Assembly: GCF_902497745.1 (NCBI RefSeq)
Contig: NZ_CABVHJ010000001.1
Location: forward strand, 521,854-585,853
Origin: Pseudomonas fluorescens
GTDB lineage: Bacteria; Pseudomonadota; Gammaproteobacteria; Pseudomonadales; Pseudomonadaceae
Length of the DNA stretch: 64,000 nt
Direction of reading: 5' to 3'
Below are positions 45,789-55,518 of the stretch, piece after piece. Position 1 is the first letter of the stretch. Each line of letters starts with the position of its first letter. The notes beneath the pieces were generated by a model. It saw only the letters and a list, made by a program, of their open reading frames with translations. It did not search any database and was not told the DNA's origin. A program made the translations under genes and the position numbers.

Positions 45789-46571
45789 TTATTTTGTCTG
45801 ATTGAGCACGAGCAAGAGTGCTGCCGTTTGCGCGTCCGGCGTGCCGTCGAAGCGTGTCGGGCGGAAGTGCATCTGGAAGGCTGCCAGGACGTGGCGGGTG
45901 GCAACGTCCAGTTCGCCAGTCTGCGGCGTGTCATAACCCAGGTGCGCCAGTTGTGCCTGGAACCAGCTGATGCTTGGCAGTTCATTGTTGTTGAACAGCG
46001 CTTGCTGGCGCGCTACGGCTTGTTCGTTTGGCCACAGGCCCAAGCCCTCGGCGGCGAGGCGTTTCCACGGGAATAACGGTCCTGGATCAAGCTTGCGCAG
46101 CGGCGCGATGTCGCTATGGCCAATGATGTGACGCGGGCTGATGCCGTTGCGTTTGCTGATGTCCTTGAGCAGGACGATCAACGATTGAATCTGCGCTTCG
46201 CTGTACGGATACCACAGGCGTCCGGTCGGCGTGTCCTTGAAGCCCGGGTTGACGATTTCAATGCCGATGGAGCTGGAGTTCAGCCAGGTGCGGCCCTGCC
46301 ATTGGCTTTCGCCGGCGTGCCAAGCGCGCTGGTTTTCGTCCATCAGCTTGTAGATGGTGCCGCTCTTGTCGTCGCCGATCAGGTAATGGCTGCTGACTTC
46401 GCCGTGGGTCAGCAATTGCAGCGAGCGCTCCAGCGAGGCCGACGTGTAATGCACGACCACAAACTGAATGCGGCTGTCGTAATTGGCCGAAGGATGGCTG
46501 GTGTTGTAGCGCGGGCCGCTGGCACAACCGGCCAGAACGAGCAAAGAAGCGAGGAGGGCAAAGAATTTCAT
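45789..46571 (-). CDS. N-acetylmuramyl-L-alanine amidase lipoprotein (AmpDh2-like)
   Basis: Cleaves the amide between MurNAc and the stem peptide. The 260-residue protein starts MKFFALLASLLVLAGCASGP, with lipobox LAGC (Cys16), so it is a lipoprotein. The amidase_2/PGRP fold shows zinc His in QFVVVHYTSA and GHSDIAPLRKLDPGPLFPW, plus HAGESQWQG and SSIGIEIVNPG. A C-terminal peptidoglycan-binding-like helical part follows. Homologous to PA5485 (AmpDh2), which is outer-membrane attached. The frame extends 19 codons upstream, but the lipoprotein start is favoured. Confidence 0.92.
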   Translation of the reverse strand: MKFFALLASLLVLAGCASGPRYNTSHPSANYDSRIQFVVVHYTSASLERSLQLLTHGEVSSHYLIGDDKSGTIYKLMDENQRAWHAGESQWQGRTWLNSSSIGIEIVNPGFKDTPTGRLWYPYSEAQIQSLIVLLKDISKRNGISPRHIIGHSDIAPLRKLDPGPLFPWKRLAAEGLGLWPNEQAVARQQALFNNNELPSISWFQAQLAHLGYDTPQTGELDVATRHVLAAFQMHFRPTRFDGTPDAQTAALLLVLNQTK

Positions 46572-46672
46572 GGCAGAAGGCAGTACACGCAAGACAGTAA
46601 TGCAACAGTGTAACGTACTGCCTTGCATCTCGACGGTCAGCGGGCGGATTTAAACAAAATGGAACAATTTGC

Positions 46673-48718
46673 TCAGCCCAGCTCGACCCGATTGCGTCCT
46701 GCATTTTTTGCGCGGTACAGCGCCTGATCGGCTCTTTTCAGTACCAGATCGCTGTGTTCTCCAGCGCGGAATGTTGCCAGTCCCATGGAGATGGTGATCG
46801 TCACTCGCTCACCCTTGAAGTGAAACGGGCAGGCTTCGATTGCCGCTCGCAACGTTTCCAGCAATCTCGCACCGATTGCAGGCGGAGTGGCTGGTAGCAG
46901 CAGAACGAATTCCTCACCACCAAAACGCGCAATGAAGTCGGAGCCGCGCAGGCGTTTGCGCAGCACCGTGGCAATGATCTTCAGCACCTTGTCACCGGCC
47001 AGATGGCCGTAGTTGTCGTTGATGCGTTTGAAGTGATCCAGATCGAGCATCGCCAGGCTCAGGGTGTTGCCGTGCTGTTGCCACTGCTTGATTTCATGCT
47101 CGAGGCGTTCGCTCCACGCAGCGCGATTGGGCAGACCGGTGAGCGGATCGATCAGGGCTTTCTGTCTTTGTACTTCAAGATGTTCGCGGAAACCCTGGGC
47201 TTCCTGCTCCATATGCGCCACGCGCTCGGACAGGCTTTTCAGCCGCGTTGCGACTTCTTGCTCGCGGGCATCGCGCTGCTTCTGGTGCTGGTCCATGGTG
47301 CCGAGCAGGCCCTCGAGATGGTTCTCAAGCACGTGTTTGAGGTCTTCCAGATCCGCCGCTTCCTGCACGCTGGTCTGCAAACCGTCGACTTGCTCGCGGA
47401 TCTGCGTGTCCATTGCCCGCGCCGCCGAGCTGTTGTCGGCATGCCCTTCGCTGGCGGCTTGCAGATTGCTCTGGAACGCTTCGAGACGTTCGTTGAGCTG
47501 TTGCAGGTAGGCTTCGAATTCGTGCTGGCCGCTGTCGGTGATCGCCAGCATTAACGTCGCCAGATCGTCGAGGATCGGGATCAGTTCGTACCAGTTCAAG
47601 CCATGTTTCAGCCTTTCACGCATGGCTTCGGCTTGCGGGCGGTGGCGCTCCGGCAGGGTCAGATCGTCGAGGAGGCCGATCAGGGTGTCTTCGATGTGCT
47701 TGGCCACGGAACTGTAGGACGGCTCCGGGGTGTCCGGCAGGGCGAACAGGATGTCGTGCTCGGGCTGTTCCGGGTCGATGGCGGCTAGCGCCTGAGCGAT
47801 CGGTTCGGGCAGTGGCAGGCTGTCGAGGATCAGCGGTGCCGGGTCGCCGGGGTGGATCAATTCGTCGGGGTTGAAGCTGGAGACCGTGACTGGTGTCAGC
47901 GTGACACTGGGCGCCATGGCAACTTCAGCTTCGGCCTGTGCTGCTTCAGCGGCAATGGGCGCCGCTTCGCTGGCGAGGGGTTGTTCAAACGCAACCACGT
48001 CAGGTTCCGGCTGAGGTTTCGAGAGCGGTGAGGGTATCTCAGTCGCGGGCTCGGGTTGTTTGATCACGGGAGTGGTGATGACCGGCTCTGCCACAGCGGC
48101 AGTCTGCAAGGGCGCTGGTTCTGGCTCGGCTTCTGATGCGGCAGGCGCTTGCGCATCACGTGGTGCCGGAGCCGGCGCAGGCGCTTCTTCGCTGTCACGG
48201 CTACCAAACAAACGCTGCAACAATCCTGGGCGTCCCGGTTCGGCTGGCGTTTCCAGCTGACTCAAAGCCTTGCCCTGCAAGCCGCTGAGTTCACTCAGCA
48301 ACAGTGGCATTTCCCGCGCCGACCCGACGCGGCTATCCAGTTGTTTGGCGAACTTCTTCAAGGGCTGGGCGACTTCACGCGGCAGCGGCAACGCCTGCAA
48401 CTGGGTAACCAGTGATGTCAGCGCGGTGCTGACCTGATCGATGCGGGTTTCGCGGCGCTGCTCGGAATCGAGCACGGCTTTTTCCAGACGCGGCAGGAGG
48501 GCGGCGAGGCCGGCGTCCATGTCATCGGTGCGCACCACGTCGCGCATCTCTTTCATGCACTGATCAACGACTTTATCGGTGCCTTCGGCCGCCAGCGTGC
48601 TGCGCACCAGGCCGCGACGCAGCAAATCGAGCCTGGCGGCCCAGCGGCGTTCAAGTTTGTCCTGTTGTTCGATGCTTTTGAGGTACTTCTCTTTCCAGCG
48701 CTGGGCGTCATCGCTCAT
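46673..48718 (-). CDS. Diguanylate cyclase with long coiled-coil N-terminal region
   Basis: A 681-residue cytoplasmic protein. The C-terminal GGDEF domain has GGEEF at 600-604, the allosteric I-site RGSD at 591-594, and DPLTGLPNRAAWSERLEHEI at its start, so it is predicted active and product-inhibited. The N-terminal 500 residues hold helical segments and an Ala/Pro/Glu-rich linker (about 180-290, repeats like PAPAPAP and EAEPEPAP), then a coiled coil (MEQEAQGFREHLEVQRQKAL). Matches the PA5487 place. Its start overlaps the stop of the upstream nuclease-family gene (ATGA). Confidence 0.93.
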   Translation of the reverse strand: MSDDAQRWKEKYLKSIEQQDKLERRWAARLDLLRRGLVRSTLAAEGTDKVVDQCMKEMRDVVRTDDMDAGLAALLPRLEKAVLDSEQRRETRIDQVSTALTSLVTQLQALPLPREVAQPLKKFAKQLDSRVGSAREMPLLLSELSGLQGKALSQLETPAEPGRPGLLQRLFGSRDSEEAPAPAPAPRDAQAPAASEAEPEPAPLQTAAVAEPVITTPVIKQPEPATEIPSPLSKPQPEPDVVAFEQPLASEAAPIAAEAAQAEAEVAMAPSVTLTPVTVSSFNPDELIHPGDPAPLILDSLPLPEPIAQALAAIDPEQPEHDILFALPDTPEPSYSSVAKHIEDTLIGLLDDLTLPERHRPQAEAMRERLKHGLNWYELIPILDDLATLMLAITDSGQHEFEAYLQQLNERLEAFQSNLQAASEGHADNSSAARAMDTQIREQVDGLQTSVQEAADLEDLKHVLENHLEGLLGTMDQHQKQRDAREQEVATRLKSLSERVAHMEQEAQGFREHLEVQRQKALIDPLTGLPNRAAWSERLEHEIKQWQQHGNTLSLAMLDLDHFKRINDNYGHLAGDKVLKIIATVLRKRLRGSDFIARFGGEEFVLLLPATPPAIGARLLETLRAAIEACPFHFKGERVTITISMGLATFRAGEHSDLVLKRADQALYRAKNAGRNRVELG

Positions 48719-49593
48719 TCAGGGGTTCCGCGAGGGGCAGGACTCAACGCGGGCAATGCATCGGCCGTGAGCGAACCTGGCAGACGAATCTCTACCGCGA
48801 CCGGCAGGTGATCGGAAATAGGTTGTGCCAGCACTTCGACCTTTTCCAGGGTCAGGGTCGGGCTGAGCAAAATATGATCAAGGCAACGCTGTGGACGCCA
48901 GCTGGGGAATGTCGCTTCCACCTGCGGGGCCAGCAGGCCGAGATCGCGTAACGGAGAATGTTGTAGCAGATCGCTGGCATGGGTGTTCATGTCACCCATC
49001 AACACTTGGTGTTTATAGCCATCAATCAACTCACGAATATAGGCCAGTTGCAGGCTGCGGGTTCGCGCGCCAAGGGCCAGGTGCATCATTACCACCACCA
49101 GCGCTTCCGGGCCTTCGCCGAAACGCAGCAGAATCGCCCCGCGACCTTTCGGCCCGGGCAGCGGGTGATCTTCGATCGCCGACGGTTTCAGACGACTGAG
49201 CACGCCGTTGCTGTGCTGAGCGAGTCGGCCGAGGTTGCGATTGAGTTGTTGATACCAGTAGGGAAAGGCGCCGAGCTGCGCCAGATGTTCCACCTGATTG
49301 ACGTAGCCCGAACGCAGGCTGCCGCCATCGGCTTCCTGCAGGGCGACCAGATCGAAGTCGCCCAGCAGGTCGCCGATCTTTTGCAGGTTGCCTGAACGCC
49401 CGTTGTGCGGCAGCAGATGCTGCCAGCTGCGGGTCAGGTAATGCCGATAGCGCTCGGTGCTGATGCCGACCTGGATATTGAAACTGAGCAAGCGCAGACG
49501 CTGGTCTGCGGGCAGGCCCGTGGACTCCAGGTGATGCTCGTTGACCTGCGGATCATGCAGGCCAACGATGCGTTCAGACTTCCAGCGGCGCAT
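48715..49593 (-). CDS. Endonuclease/exonuclease/phosphatase family protein
   Basis: A 292-residue DNase I-like fold protein. Metal and catalytic residues occur in LRLLSFNIQVG (Asn), LVALQEADGG (Glu), MMHLALGARTR, VLMGDMNTHASDL (D-x-N) and ISDHLPVAVEIRL (catalytic D-H). No signal peptide, so it is probably cytoplasmic. Substrate could be a nucleic acid or phospholipid-type phosphoester. Translationally coupled to the diguanylate cyclase gene; the pair is conserved at PA5487-PA5488. Confidence 0.88.
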   Translation of the reverse strand: MRRWKSERIVGLHDPQVNEHHLESTGLPADQRLRLLSFNIQVGISTERYRHYLTRSWQHLLPHNGRSGNLQKIGDLLGDFDLVALQEADGGSLRSGYVNQVEHLAQLGAFPYWYQQLNRNLGRLAQHSNGVLSRLKPSAIEDHPLPGPKGRGAILLRFGEGPEALVVVMMHLALGARTRSLQLAYIRELIDGYKHQVLMGDMNTHASDLLQHSPLRDLGLLAPQVEATFPSWRPQRCLDHILLSPTLTLEKVEVLAQPISDHLPVAVEIRLPGSLTADALPALSPAPRGTPE

Positions 49594-49607
49594 GGCGGTT
49601 GCCGCGC

Positions 49608-50249
49608 TTAATTGGCAGCAGCCTTGGTTGCCGCTCGCTCTTTGGCGACCAGTTGGTCTGCCAGTTTAAGCGCCTGCTCGGCACCACCGGCAGAGCCGAT
49701 GTCGAAGCGGTACTTGCCGTTGACGATCATGGTTGGCACGCCAGTGATTTCATACTTCTTGGCCAGTTCGCGAGCTTTTACGATCTGACCTTTGATGGCG
49801 AAGGAGTCGAAGGTGGCGAGGAACTTGTCCTTGTCCACGCCTTGGGTGGCGAGGAAGTCAGCCATGTCGTTCTTGTCGGTCAGCTTCTTGTGTTCTTTCT
49901 GGATCGCGTTGAATACCGCGGCGTGAACCTTTTGCTCGACACCCATCGCTTCCAGGGTCAGGAACATCTGGCCGTGAGCGTCCCATGGGCCGCCAAACAT
50001 GGCCGGGATACGCACGAAGTTGACGTCGGACGGCAGTTTCTCGACCCAAGGGTTGATCACGGGCTCAAAAGCGTAGCAGTGCGGGCAGCCGTACCAGAAC
50101 AGCTCGACCACTTCGATCTTGCCAGGCACTGCAACCGGAACCGGGTTGGCCAGCTCGACGTAAGGGGCGGCAGGTGCTTCGGCGGCTTGAGCGGTCACGC
50201 CGAACAGGCTGGCAGCGACGAGAGCGGCGCTGATGATCAGATTACGCAT
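49608..50249 (-). CDS. dsbA: Thiol:disulfide oxidoreductase DsbA
   Basis: Introduces disulfides into periplasmic proteins. The signal peptide ends at AQA (residue 22). The thioredoxin fold has the redox-active Cys55-Pro-His-Cys58 (FWYGCPHCYAF) and the cis-Pro region EITGVPTMIVNGKYR. The 213-residue length is typical. It ends 14 nt before the downstream nuclease-family gene starts, so they may be cotranscribed. Confidence 0.96.
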   Translation of the reverse strand: MRNLIISAALVAASLFGVTAQAAEAPAAPYVELANPVPVAVPGKIEVVELFWYGCPHCYAFEPVINPWVEKLPSDVNFVRIPAMFGGPWDAHGQMFLTLEAMGVEQKVHAAVFNAIQKEHKKLTDKNDMADFLATQGVDKDKFLATFDSFAIKGQIVKARELAKKYEITGVPTMIVNGKYRFDIGSAGGAEQALKLADQLVAKERAATKAAAN

Positions 50250-50344
50250 GCTTTACTCCTGGACAATTTGGGTCGCCTCGCGCGACCTGTTTTCAGACAG
50301 ATCCTGGCGGGCATGAGTTCTGTAGTGTAACGGCAGCGGCCACA

Positions 50345-50372
50345 AAAAAGGGCGGCCAAAGCCACCCTTTTT
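50345..50372 (-). terminator. Terminator downstream of cytochrome c4
   Basis: AAAAAGGGCGGC and GCCACCCTTTTT pair with one mismatch over CAAA, giving T-runs on both strands. It lies 3' of the c4 gene and upstream of dsbA. Confidence 0.75.
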
Positions 50373-50449
50373 ATACTTGCTGCGGCGGATTAATCGAGCG
50401 TTAACGTTGCAGGAGATGTCCATCGCCTGCAGCGCTCGATCCGTAAGCC

Positions 50450-51061
50450 TTAGTGCAGACCTTGAATGTAGCTGGAGACCGCAGCGATGTCTTCGTCGCT
50501 CAGGCGTTTGGCGATGGTTTGCATGGTCATGGTGTCGCCGTCGTTGTTACGGCCGCCTTCTTCCTTGCGGAAATCAGTCAGCTGCTTGGCGATGTATTGA
50601 GCGTGTTGGCCACCCAGATGCGGGAAACCGGCAGCGGCGTTGCCGGCACCGTTCGGCGAGTGGCAGCCGGTGCAGGCTGGCAAGCCCTTGGCCAGGTTGC
50701 CGCCACGGAACAGCGCTTCACCGCGAGCGACGATCTTCGGATCGGCGGCGCCGACGCTGCCTTTCTGGCTGGCGAAGTAGGCGGCGATGTCGGCCAGGTC
50801 CTGATCGCTCAGGTTGGTCAGCAAGCCAGTCATTTCCAGAACGGTGCGCTTGCCCGACTTGATGTCGTGCAGCTGCTTGGTCAGGTAGCGTTCACCTTGA
50901 CCGGCCAGTTTCGGAAAGTTTGGCGCCATGCTGTTGCCGTCCGGGCCATGGCAGGCTCCGCAAACGGCTGCTTTTGCCTGGCCCGCTGCGGCATCACCGG
51001 CAGCATGGGCGAAGCCTGAGATTCCCACGGTCAACAGCAGACTCACGATCAATTTGTTCAT
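50450..51061 (-). CDS. cc4: Cytochrome c4 (diheme)
   Basis: Periplasmic diheme electron carrier to terminal oxidases. The signal peptide ends at AHA (residue 20). Two C-x-x-C-H heme sites are present: CGACH at 34-38, and CTGCH in the second domain. Axial Met candidates lie in GNSMAPNFPKLAGQ and TMTMQTIAKRLS. The internal repeat (AAGQAKAAV / GLPACTGC; two similar halves) is typical. Length 203. The c5-type gene lies 43 nt upstream on the same strand. Confidence 0.96.
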   Translation of the reverse strand: MNKLIVSLLLTVGISGFAHAAGDAAAGQAKAAVCGACHGPDGNSMAPNFPKLAGQGERYLTKQLHDIKSGKRTVLEMTGLLTNLSDQDLADIAAYFASQKGSVGAADPKIVARGEALFRGGNLAKGLPACTGCHSPNGAGNAAAGFPHLGGQHAQYIAKQLTDFRKEEGGRNNDGDTMTMQTIAKRLSDEDIAAVSSYIQGLH

Positions 51062-51104
51062 CAGCTAATCCAACTACGGCTAAGGGTTAAGTTATGGACC
51101 GGGT

Positions 51105-51395
51105 TTACTCGCTCATCCAAAGGATGATGGCTTGGTAATCCTCGGCACTGCAGTCCATGCACAAACCACGCGGCGGCATCGCCTTGAAACCCTGGGTCAC
51201 GTGTTGCACCAGCGTCCCCATACCTTTCGCCAACCTCGGCGTCCAAGCTTCCTGATCGCCTCTTTCGGGCGCCATGGGTAGTTGGCCGGAATGACAGGCA
51301 CCACAAACACGGTTGTACACAGCTTCCGGATCCTGTGTAGCCTGTGCGCTGTAAAGCGGCATCAAGACTCCGGCAGCCAGCAGCCATTTCGTCAT
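51105..51395 (-). CDS. Cytochrome c5-type monoheme protein
   Basis: A 96-residue exported cytochrome. The signal peptide MTKWLLAAGVLMPLYSAQA precedes one heme site Cys31-GA-Cys34-His35. The axial Met is likely in KAMPPRGLCMDCSAEDYQ, which also carries the disulfide Cys pair (CMDC) typical of cytochrome c5. Together with c4 it forms a small periplasmic electron-transfer operon at the PA5490-PA5491 place. Confidence 0.92.
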   Translation of the reverse strand: MTKWLLAAGVLMPLYSAQATQDPEAVYNRVCGACHSGQLPMAPERGDQEAWTPRLAKGMGTLVQHVTQGFKAMPPRGLCMDCSAEDYQAIILWMSE

Positions 51396-51586
51396 AAAAC
51401 GACCTTTTCAGGGTTGAGAGCGTTCTGCGTTCTAATGCGCAATCAAGGTCTGTCGCTCTCGTGAACTTCATCCTACGCTGGGACAAAGCACACACAAAAT
51501 CTGCGGCATTATATACTGGCGTCACTGAAACGGAAGCGACACCGCGTTCCGCGCCCAATCCCGGCGCCGCCCACATCGGAAATCCC

Positions 51587-52231
51587 ATGCAACTCAAGAA
51601 TCCCATCCTCGGCCTGTGCCAACAGTCCACGTTCATGCTCAGTGCCGCCAAAGTCGATCAATGCCCTGACGACGAAGGCTTCGAAGTGGCGTTCGCCGGT
51701 CGTTCCAACGCCGGCAAATCCAGCGCACTGAACACTTTGACTCACGCCAGCCTGGCGCGCACCTCGAAAACCCCGGGTCGCACACAGCTGTTGAACTTCT
51801 TCAAGCTAGACGAAGATCGCCGTCTGGTCGACCTGCCGGGCTACGGTTACGCAAAAGTACCGATCCCGCTGAAGATGCACTGGCAGCGTCACCTTGAGGC
51901 TTACCTCGGTGGCCGCGAGAGTTTGAAGGGTTTGATTCTGATGATGGACATCCGTCATCCAATGACCGACTTCGACCTGCTGATGCTCGACTGGGCCGTT
52001 GCCGCCGGCATGCCGATGCACATCCTGCTGACCAAGGCCGACAAGCTCACCTACGGCGCAGCCAAGAACACCCTGCTCAAAGTGCAGTCGGAAATACGCA
52101 AGGGCTGGGGCGATCTGGTCACCATCCAGTTGTTCTCGGCACCAAAACGCATGGGCCTGGAAGAGGCCTACACTGTACTGGCCGGCTGGATGGAACTCGC
52201 AGACAAAGGCGCCGAGGCGGCAGCCGAGTAA
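51587..52231 (+). CDS. engB: Ribosome biogenesis GTP-binding protein EngB/YsxC
   Basis: Essential GTPase for large-subunit assembly and division. The 214 residues have G1 GRSNAGKS (38-45), G2 Thr in [10 protein letters not shown]3 DLPGYG and G4 LTKADKLT. The start ATG 51587 is chosen because upstream codons encode no GTPase-family residues. It is convergent with ersA and polA. Confidence 0.96.
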   Translation: MQLKNPILGLCQQSTFMLSAAKVDQCPDDEGFEVAFAGRSNAGKSSALNTLTHASLARTSKTPGRTQLLNFFKLDEDRRLVDLPGYGYAKVPIPLKMHWQRHLEAYLGGRESLKGLILMMDIRHPMTDFDLLMLDWAVAAGMPMHILLTKADKLTYGAAKNTLLKVQSEIRKGWGDLVTIQLFSAPKRMGLEEAYTVLAGWMELADKGAEAAAE

Positions 52232-52271
52232 GACAATTTCAAAACTGTCTGTGGTGCTGTCAGGCAAGGCG

Positions 52272-52330
52272 AAAGCACCGCTAAAAAGCGGAGTTTAGGG
52301 TACCTAAATGAGCATTTTTAGCGGTGCTTT
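52272..52330. terminator. 16-bp perfect hairpin with nested palindrome after engB
   Basis: AAAGCACCGCTAAAAA (52272-52287) pairs exactly with TTTTTAGCGGTGCTTT (52315-52330). Its 27-nt loop contains the near-palindrome TTTAGGGTACCTAAA. It sits 40 nt after engB and 38 nt before the end of ersA, so it can end engB transcripts. The nested structure is unusually elaborate for a plain terminator. Confidence 0.6.
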
Positions 52331-52367
52331 TAACGCAGCATGACGGCATCACAGCCAGTTTTGGGGC

Positions 52368-52499
52368 AAAAAAAGCCCCGGACTTCATTGGGGAGGGAGA
52401 AGTTCCGGGGTTTAAGTTCCGAACCGCTAGGGCGGGGTTCAGATATCTGCCAACACTTAACACAACATAGGAGCATCGAAGGGCTTCACCAGCCATTCA
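52368..52499 (-). ncRNA. ersA: ErsA small regulatory RNA
   Basis: ErsA is the Spot 42-positioned sRNA of Pseudomonas, encoded between engB and polA, driven by sigma-22 (AlgU) and acting with Hfq on envelope and alginate targets such as algC in P. aeruginosa. Here the predicted transcript begins near 52499, 6 nt after a sigma-22 -10 box. It ends at a strong terminator (arms 52376-52385 and 52400-52410, then a seven-T run complementary to 52368-52374). That gives about 132 nt, the size known for P. aeruginosa ErsA. The terminator loop is pyrimidine-rich (CTCCCTCCCC on the RNA strand), suited to pairing with ribosome binding sites. Exact ends are inferred. Confidence 0.85.
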
Positions 52500-52504
52500 G
52501 TATC

Positions 52505-52532
52505 TCTGAGTAGTGTCCTTCCAGATTAGTTC
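52505..52532 (-). promoter_or_regulatory. Sigma-22 (AlgU/RpoE-type) promoter of ersA
   Basis: On the minus strand GAACTA (-35, plus 52527-52532), a 17-nt spacer, and TCAGA (-10, plus 52505-52509) fit the GAACTT-N16/17-TCnnA consensus. It places ersA under envelope-stress control. Confidence 0.75.
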
Positions 52533-52639
52533 AGATTTTTTTCAAAAAGCTTTGGAATAATCTCAAGCGCTTTTCGAAATAAGCAGGTTTTACCCGGCTT
52601 GCCGCGACAACAGGTCGCGGCAAACCGTGTTCAAAAGGC

Positions 52640-55444
52640 TCAGTGAGCCTCATCCCAATTGCTGCCCACACCCACTTCGACCAGCAGCGGCACATCCAGC
52701 TTCGCCGCTTCGCTCATGTGCACGCGGATCTCGGCGCTGACCTGCTCGACCAGATCCTCACGAACCTCCAGCACCAGTTCATCGTGCACCTGCAGAATGA
52801 CTCTGGCGTCCAGCCCGGACGTCGCCAGCCAGTTATCCACCGCGACCATGGCTTTCTTGATGATGTCGGCAGCCGTGCCTTGCATCGGCGCGTTGATTGC
52901 CGTGCGTTCGGCGGCGGCGCGTTCCTGCGGCTTGTTCGAGTTGATCTCCGGCAGGTACAGGCGACGACCGAAGAAGGTCTCGACATAACCCTGATCCGCC
53001 GCCTGTGCGCGGGTGCGATCCATGTACTCGCGAACGCCTGGGTAACGGGCGAAGTAAGTGTCGATGTAAGCCTTGGCGGTCTTGGTATCGACGCCGATGT
53101 CCTTGCCGAGCTTCTGCGCGCCCATGCCGTAGATCAGACCGAAGTTGATCGCCTTGGCGCCACGGCGCTGGTCAGAGGTCACTTCGTTGAGCTCAACCTT
53201 GAACACTTCGGCAGCGGTCGCGGTGTGCACGTCGAGATTGTTGCGGAAGGCGTTCATCAGTCCTTCGTCCTTGGACAGGTGCGCCATGATCCGCAACTCA
53301 ATCTGCGAATAGTCCGCCGCCAGCAGTTTGTAGCCTTTCGGCGCGACGAAGGCCTGACGGATGCGCCGGCCTTCAGCGGTACGCACCGGGATGTTCTGCA
53401 GGTTTGGATCGCTGGAGGACAAGCGACCGGTCGACGCCACAGCCTGATGATACGAGGTGTGGATACGCCCGGTGCGCGGGTTGATCTGCTCTGGCAGGCG
53501 ATCGGTGTAGGTGCTTTTCAGCTTGCTCATCGAACGGTGCTCCATCAGCACCTTCGGCAAGCGGTGATCGTCTTCGGCGAGTTTCGCCAACACTTCTTCG
53601 GCGGTGGACGGCTGACCCTTGGCTGTCTTCTTCAGCACTGGCAGGCCGAGCTTCTCGTAGAGAATCACGCCCAGTTGCTTCGGCGAGCCAAGGTTGAACT
53701 CTTCCCCGGCAATCTCGAAGGCTTCGCGCTCCAGCGCGACCATTTTGTTACCCAGCTCGATGCTCTGGATGCCGAGCAGCTCTGCGTCGACGAACGCGCC
53801 TTGGCGTTCGATGCGGGCGAGGACGGGCACCAGCGGAATCTCGATGTCGGTCAGTACGCTGGCGAGGCTCGGGATGGCGCTGAGTTTTTCGAACAAGGTC
53901 TGGTGCAGACGCAGGGTAATGTCGGCGTCTTCGGCGGCATACGGCCCGGCCTGCTCCAAAGCGATCTGGTCGAAAGTCAGCTGCTTGGCGCCTTTGCCGG
54001 CGATGTCCTGGAAGCTCACGGTGGTGTGATCCAGGTACTTCTGCGCGAGGCTGTCCATGTCGTGGCGGGTGGCGGTGGAGTTGAGCACGTAGGACTCAAG
54101 CATCGTGTCGAAGGCGATGCCGCGCACGGTGATGCCTTGACTCTGATCGCCACCGATGGCGCAGTTGGCCAGAATATTCATGTCGAACTTGGCGTGCTGG
54201 CCGACCTTGAGCTTGCTCGGGTCTTCGAGAATCGGTTTCAGCGCGCGCAGAACGGTGTCGCGATCCAGTTGCTCCGGTACGCCGATGTAAGAGTGGGTCA
54301 GCGGGATGTACGCGGCTTCGTTGGCCTGCACGGCGAACGACAGACCGACCAGTTGCGCCTGCTGCGCGTCAATGCCGGTGGTTTCGGTGTCGAAGGCGAA
54401 CAGCTTGGCGTTGTTCAACTTTTCCAGCCAGACATCAAAACGCGCCTGATCGAGGATCGTCTCATACGCGGCTTCGGTCGGAGCAGCCGGAGTTTCGATA
54501 TCAGGCGCGCTGAACAGATCGCCGGCCGGCGCAGGTTCGCTGGCCGCGCTCAGTTCCAGACGCTTGGCGTCGCGATCCAGATCATTGATCCAGCTTTTGA
54601 ATTCCAGCAGCGAGTACAGCTCGTAGAGTTTGGCCGGGTCTTCCGCGCCCATCTGCAAGTCATCGAGTTCGATGTCCAGCGGCACGTCGACCTTGATGGT
54701 CGCCAGTTGATAGGAGAGGAACGCCATCTCCTTGTGCTCTTCAAGCTTGGCCGGCAGGGTTTTTGCGCCGCGAATCGGCAGGGTCGGGACGATGTCGAGA
54801 TTGGCGTACAGCTCGGTGAGGCCACCGTTGACCCCGACCAGCAGCCCGGACGCAGTTTTCGGGCCGATGCCCGGAACGCCTGGAATGTTGTCGGACGAAT
54901 CGCCCATCAGCGCCAGATAATCGATGATCTGCTCCGGTGCGACGCCGAATTTCTCCTTCACGCCTTCCACGTCCATCGAACTACCGGACATGGTGTTGAC
55001 CAAGGTAATGTGGCCATCGACCAATTGCGCCATGTCTTTATCGCCGGTGGAGATCACCACCGGGCGATCCGCCGCCGCGCTGCTGCGGGCAAGGGTGCCG
55101 ATGACGTCGTCGGCCTCGACGCCTTCCACGCACAGCAGCGGGAAACCGAGGGCGATCACGCTCTGATGCAGCGGCTCGATCTGCACGCGCATGTCGTCGG
55201 GCATGCTCGGGCGATTGGCTTTGTATTCGGCGTACATCTCATCGCGAAATGTCCCGCCCTTGGCGTCGAACACCACGGCGAACGGGCTGTCCGGGTACTG
55301 CTTGCGCAGACTCTTGAGCATGTTCAGCACGCCTTTGACCGCACCGGTCGGCAGGCCTTTGGAAGTGGTCAGTGGTGGCAGTGCGTGAAAGGCGCGGTAC
55401 AGGTAAGACGAACCGTCCACCAGGACGAGGGGGGCTTGGCTCAT
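52640..55444 (-). CDS. polA: DNA polymerase I
   Basis: Repair and Okazaki-fragment polymerase, 934 residues. N-terminal 5' nuclease (about 1-290; [35 protein letters not shown] helix-hairpin-helix), 3'-5' exonuclease (about 310-510; [19 protein letters not shown], with Asp and Glu retained) and family A polymerase (motif [21 protein letters not shown], motif [21 protein letters not shown], motif [14 protein letters not shown]). Start [20 protein letters not shown] at 55444 matches Pseudomonas homologs; an ATG four codons earlier is less likely. Confidence 0.97.
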   Translation of the reverse strand: MSQAPLVLVDGSSYLYRAFHALPPLTTSKGLPTGAVKGVLNMLKSLRKQYPDSPFAVVFDAKGGTFRDEMYAEYKANRPSMPDDMRVQIEPLHQSVIALGFPLLCVEGVEADDVIGTLARSSAAADRPVVISTGDKDMAQLVDGHITLVNTMSGSSMDVEGVKEKFGVAPEQIIDYLALMGDSSDNIPGVPGIGPKTASGLLVGVNGGLTELYANLDIVPTLPIRGAKTLPAKLEEHKEMAFLSYQLATIKVDVPLDIELDDLQMGAEDPAKLYELYSLLEFKSWINDLDRDAKRLELSAASEPAPAGDLFSAPDIETPAAPTEAAYETILDQARFDVWLEKLNNAKLFAFDTETTGIDAQQAQLVGLSFAVQANEAAYIPLTHSYIGVPEQLDRDTVLRALKPILEDPSKLKVGQHAKFDMNILANCAIGGDQSQGITVRGIAFDTMLESYVLNSTATRHDMDSLAQKYLDHTTVSFQDIAGKGAKQLTFDQIALEQAGPYAAEDADITLRLHQTLFEKLSAIPSLASVLTDIEIPLVPVLARIERQGAFVDAELLGIQSIELGNKMVALEREAFEIAGEEFNLGSPKQLGVILYEKLGLPVLKKTAKGQPSTAEEVLAKLAEDDHRLPKVLMEHRSMSKLKSTYTDRLPEQINPRTGRIHTSYHQAVASTGRLSSSDPNLQNIPVRTAEGRRIRQAFVAPKGYKLLAADYSQIELRIMAHLSKDEGLMNAFRNNLDVHTATAAEVFKVELNEVTSDQRRGAKAINFGLIYGMGAQKLGKDIGVDTKTAKAYIDTYFARYPGVREYMDRTRAQAADQGYVETFFGRRLYLPEINSNKPQERAAAERTAINAPMQGTAADIIKKAMVAVDNWLATSGLDARVILQVHDELVLEVREDLVEQVSAEIRVHMSEAAKLDVPLLVEVGVGSNWDEAH

Positions 55445-55518
55445 GAGCAGGATCAACCTTTTCGGCGGGTCCGGCGCTAGAATAGCGGGACCGTTGACGA
55501 CAAAGGGACAAGGTTATC

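Noticed and set aside
52643..55480. 945-codon open frame antisense to polA
   Set aside because: No family features. High G+C codon bias leaves stop-free antisense frames. polA on the other strand has all its motifs.
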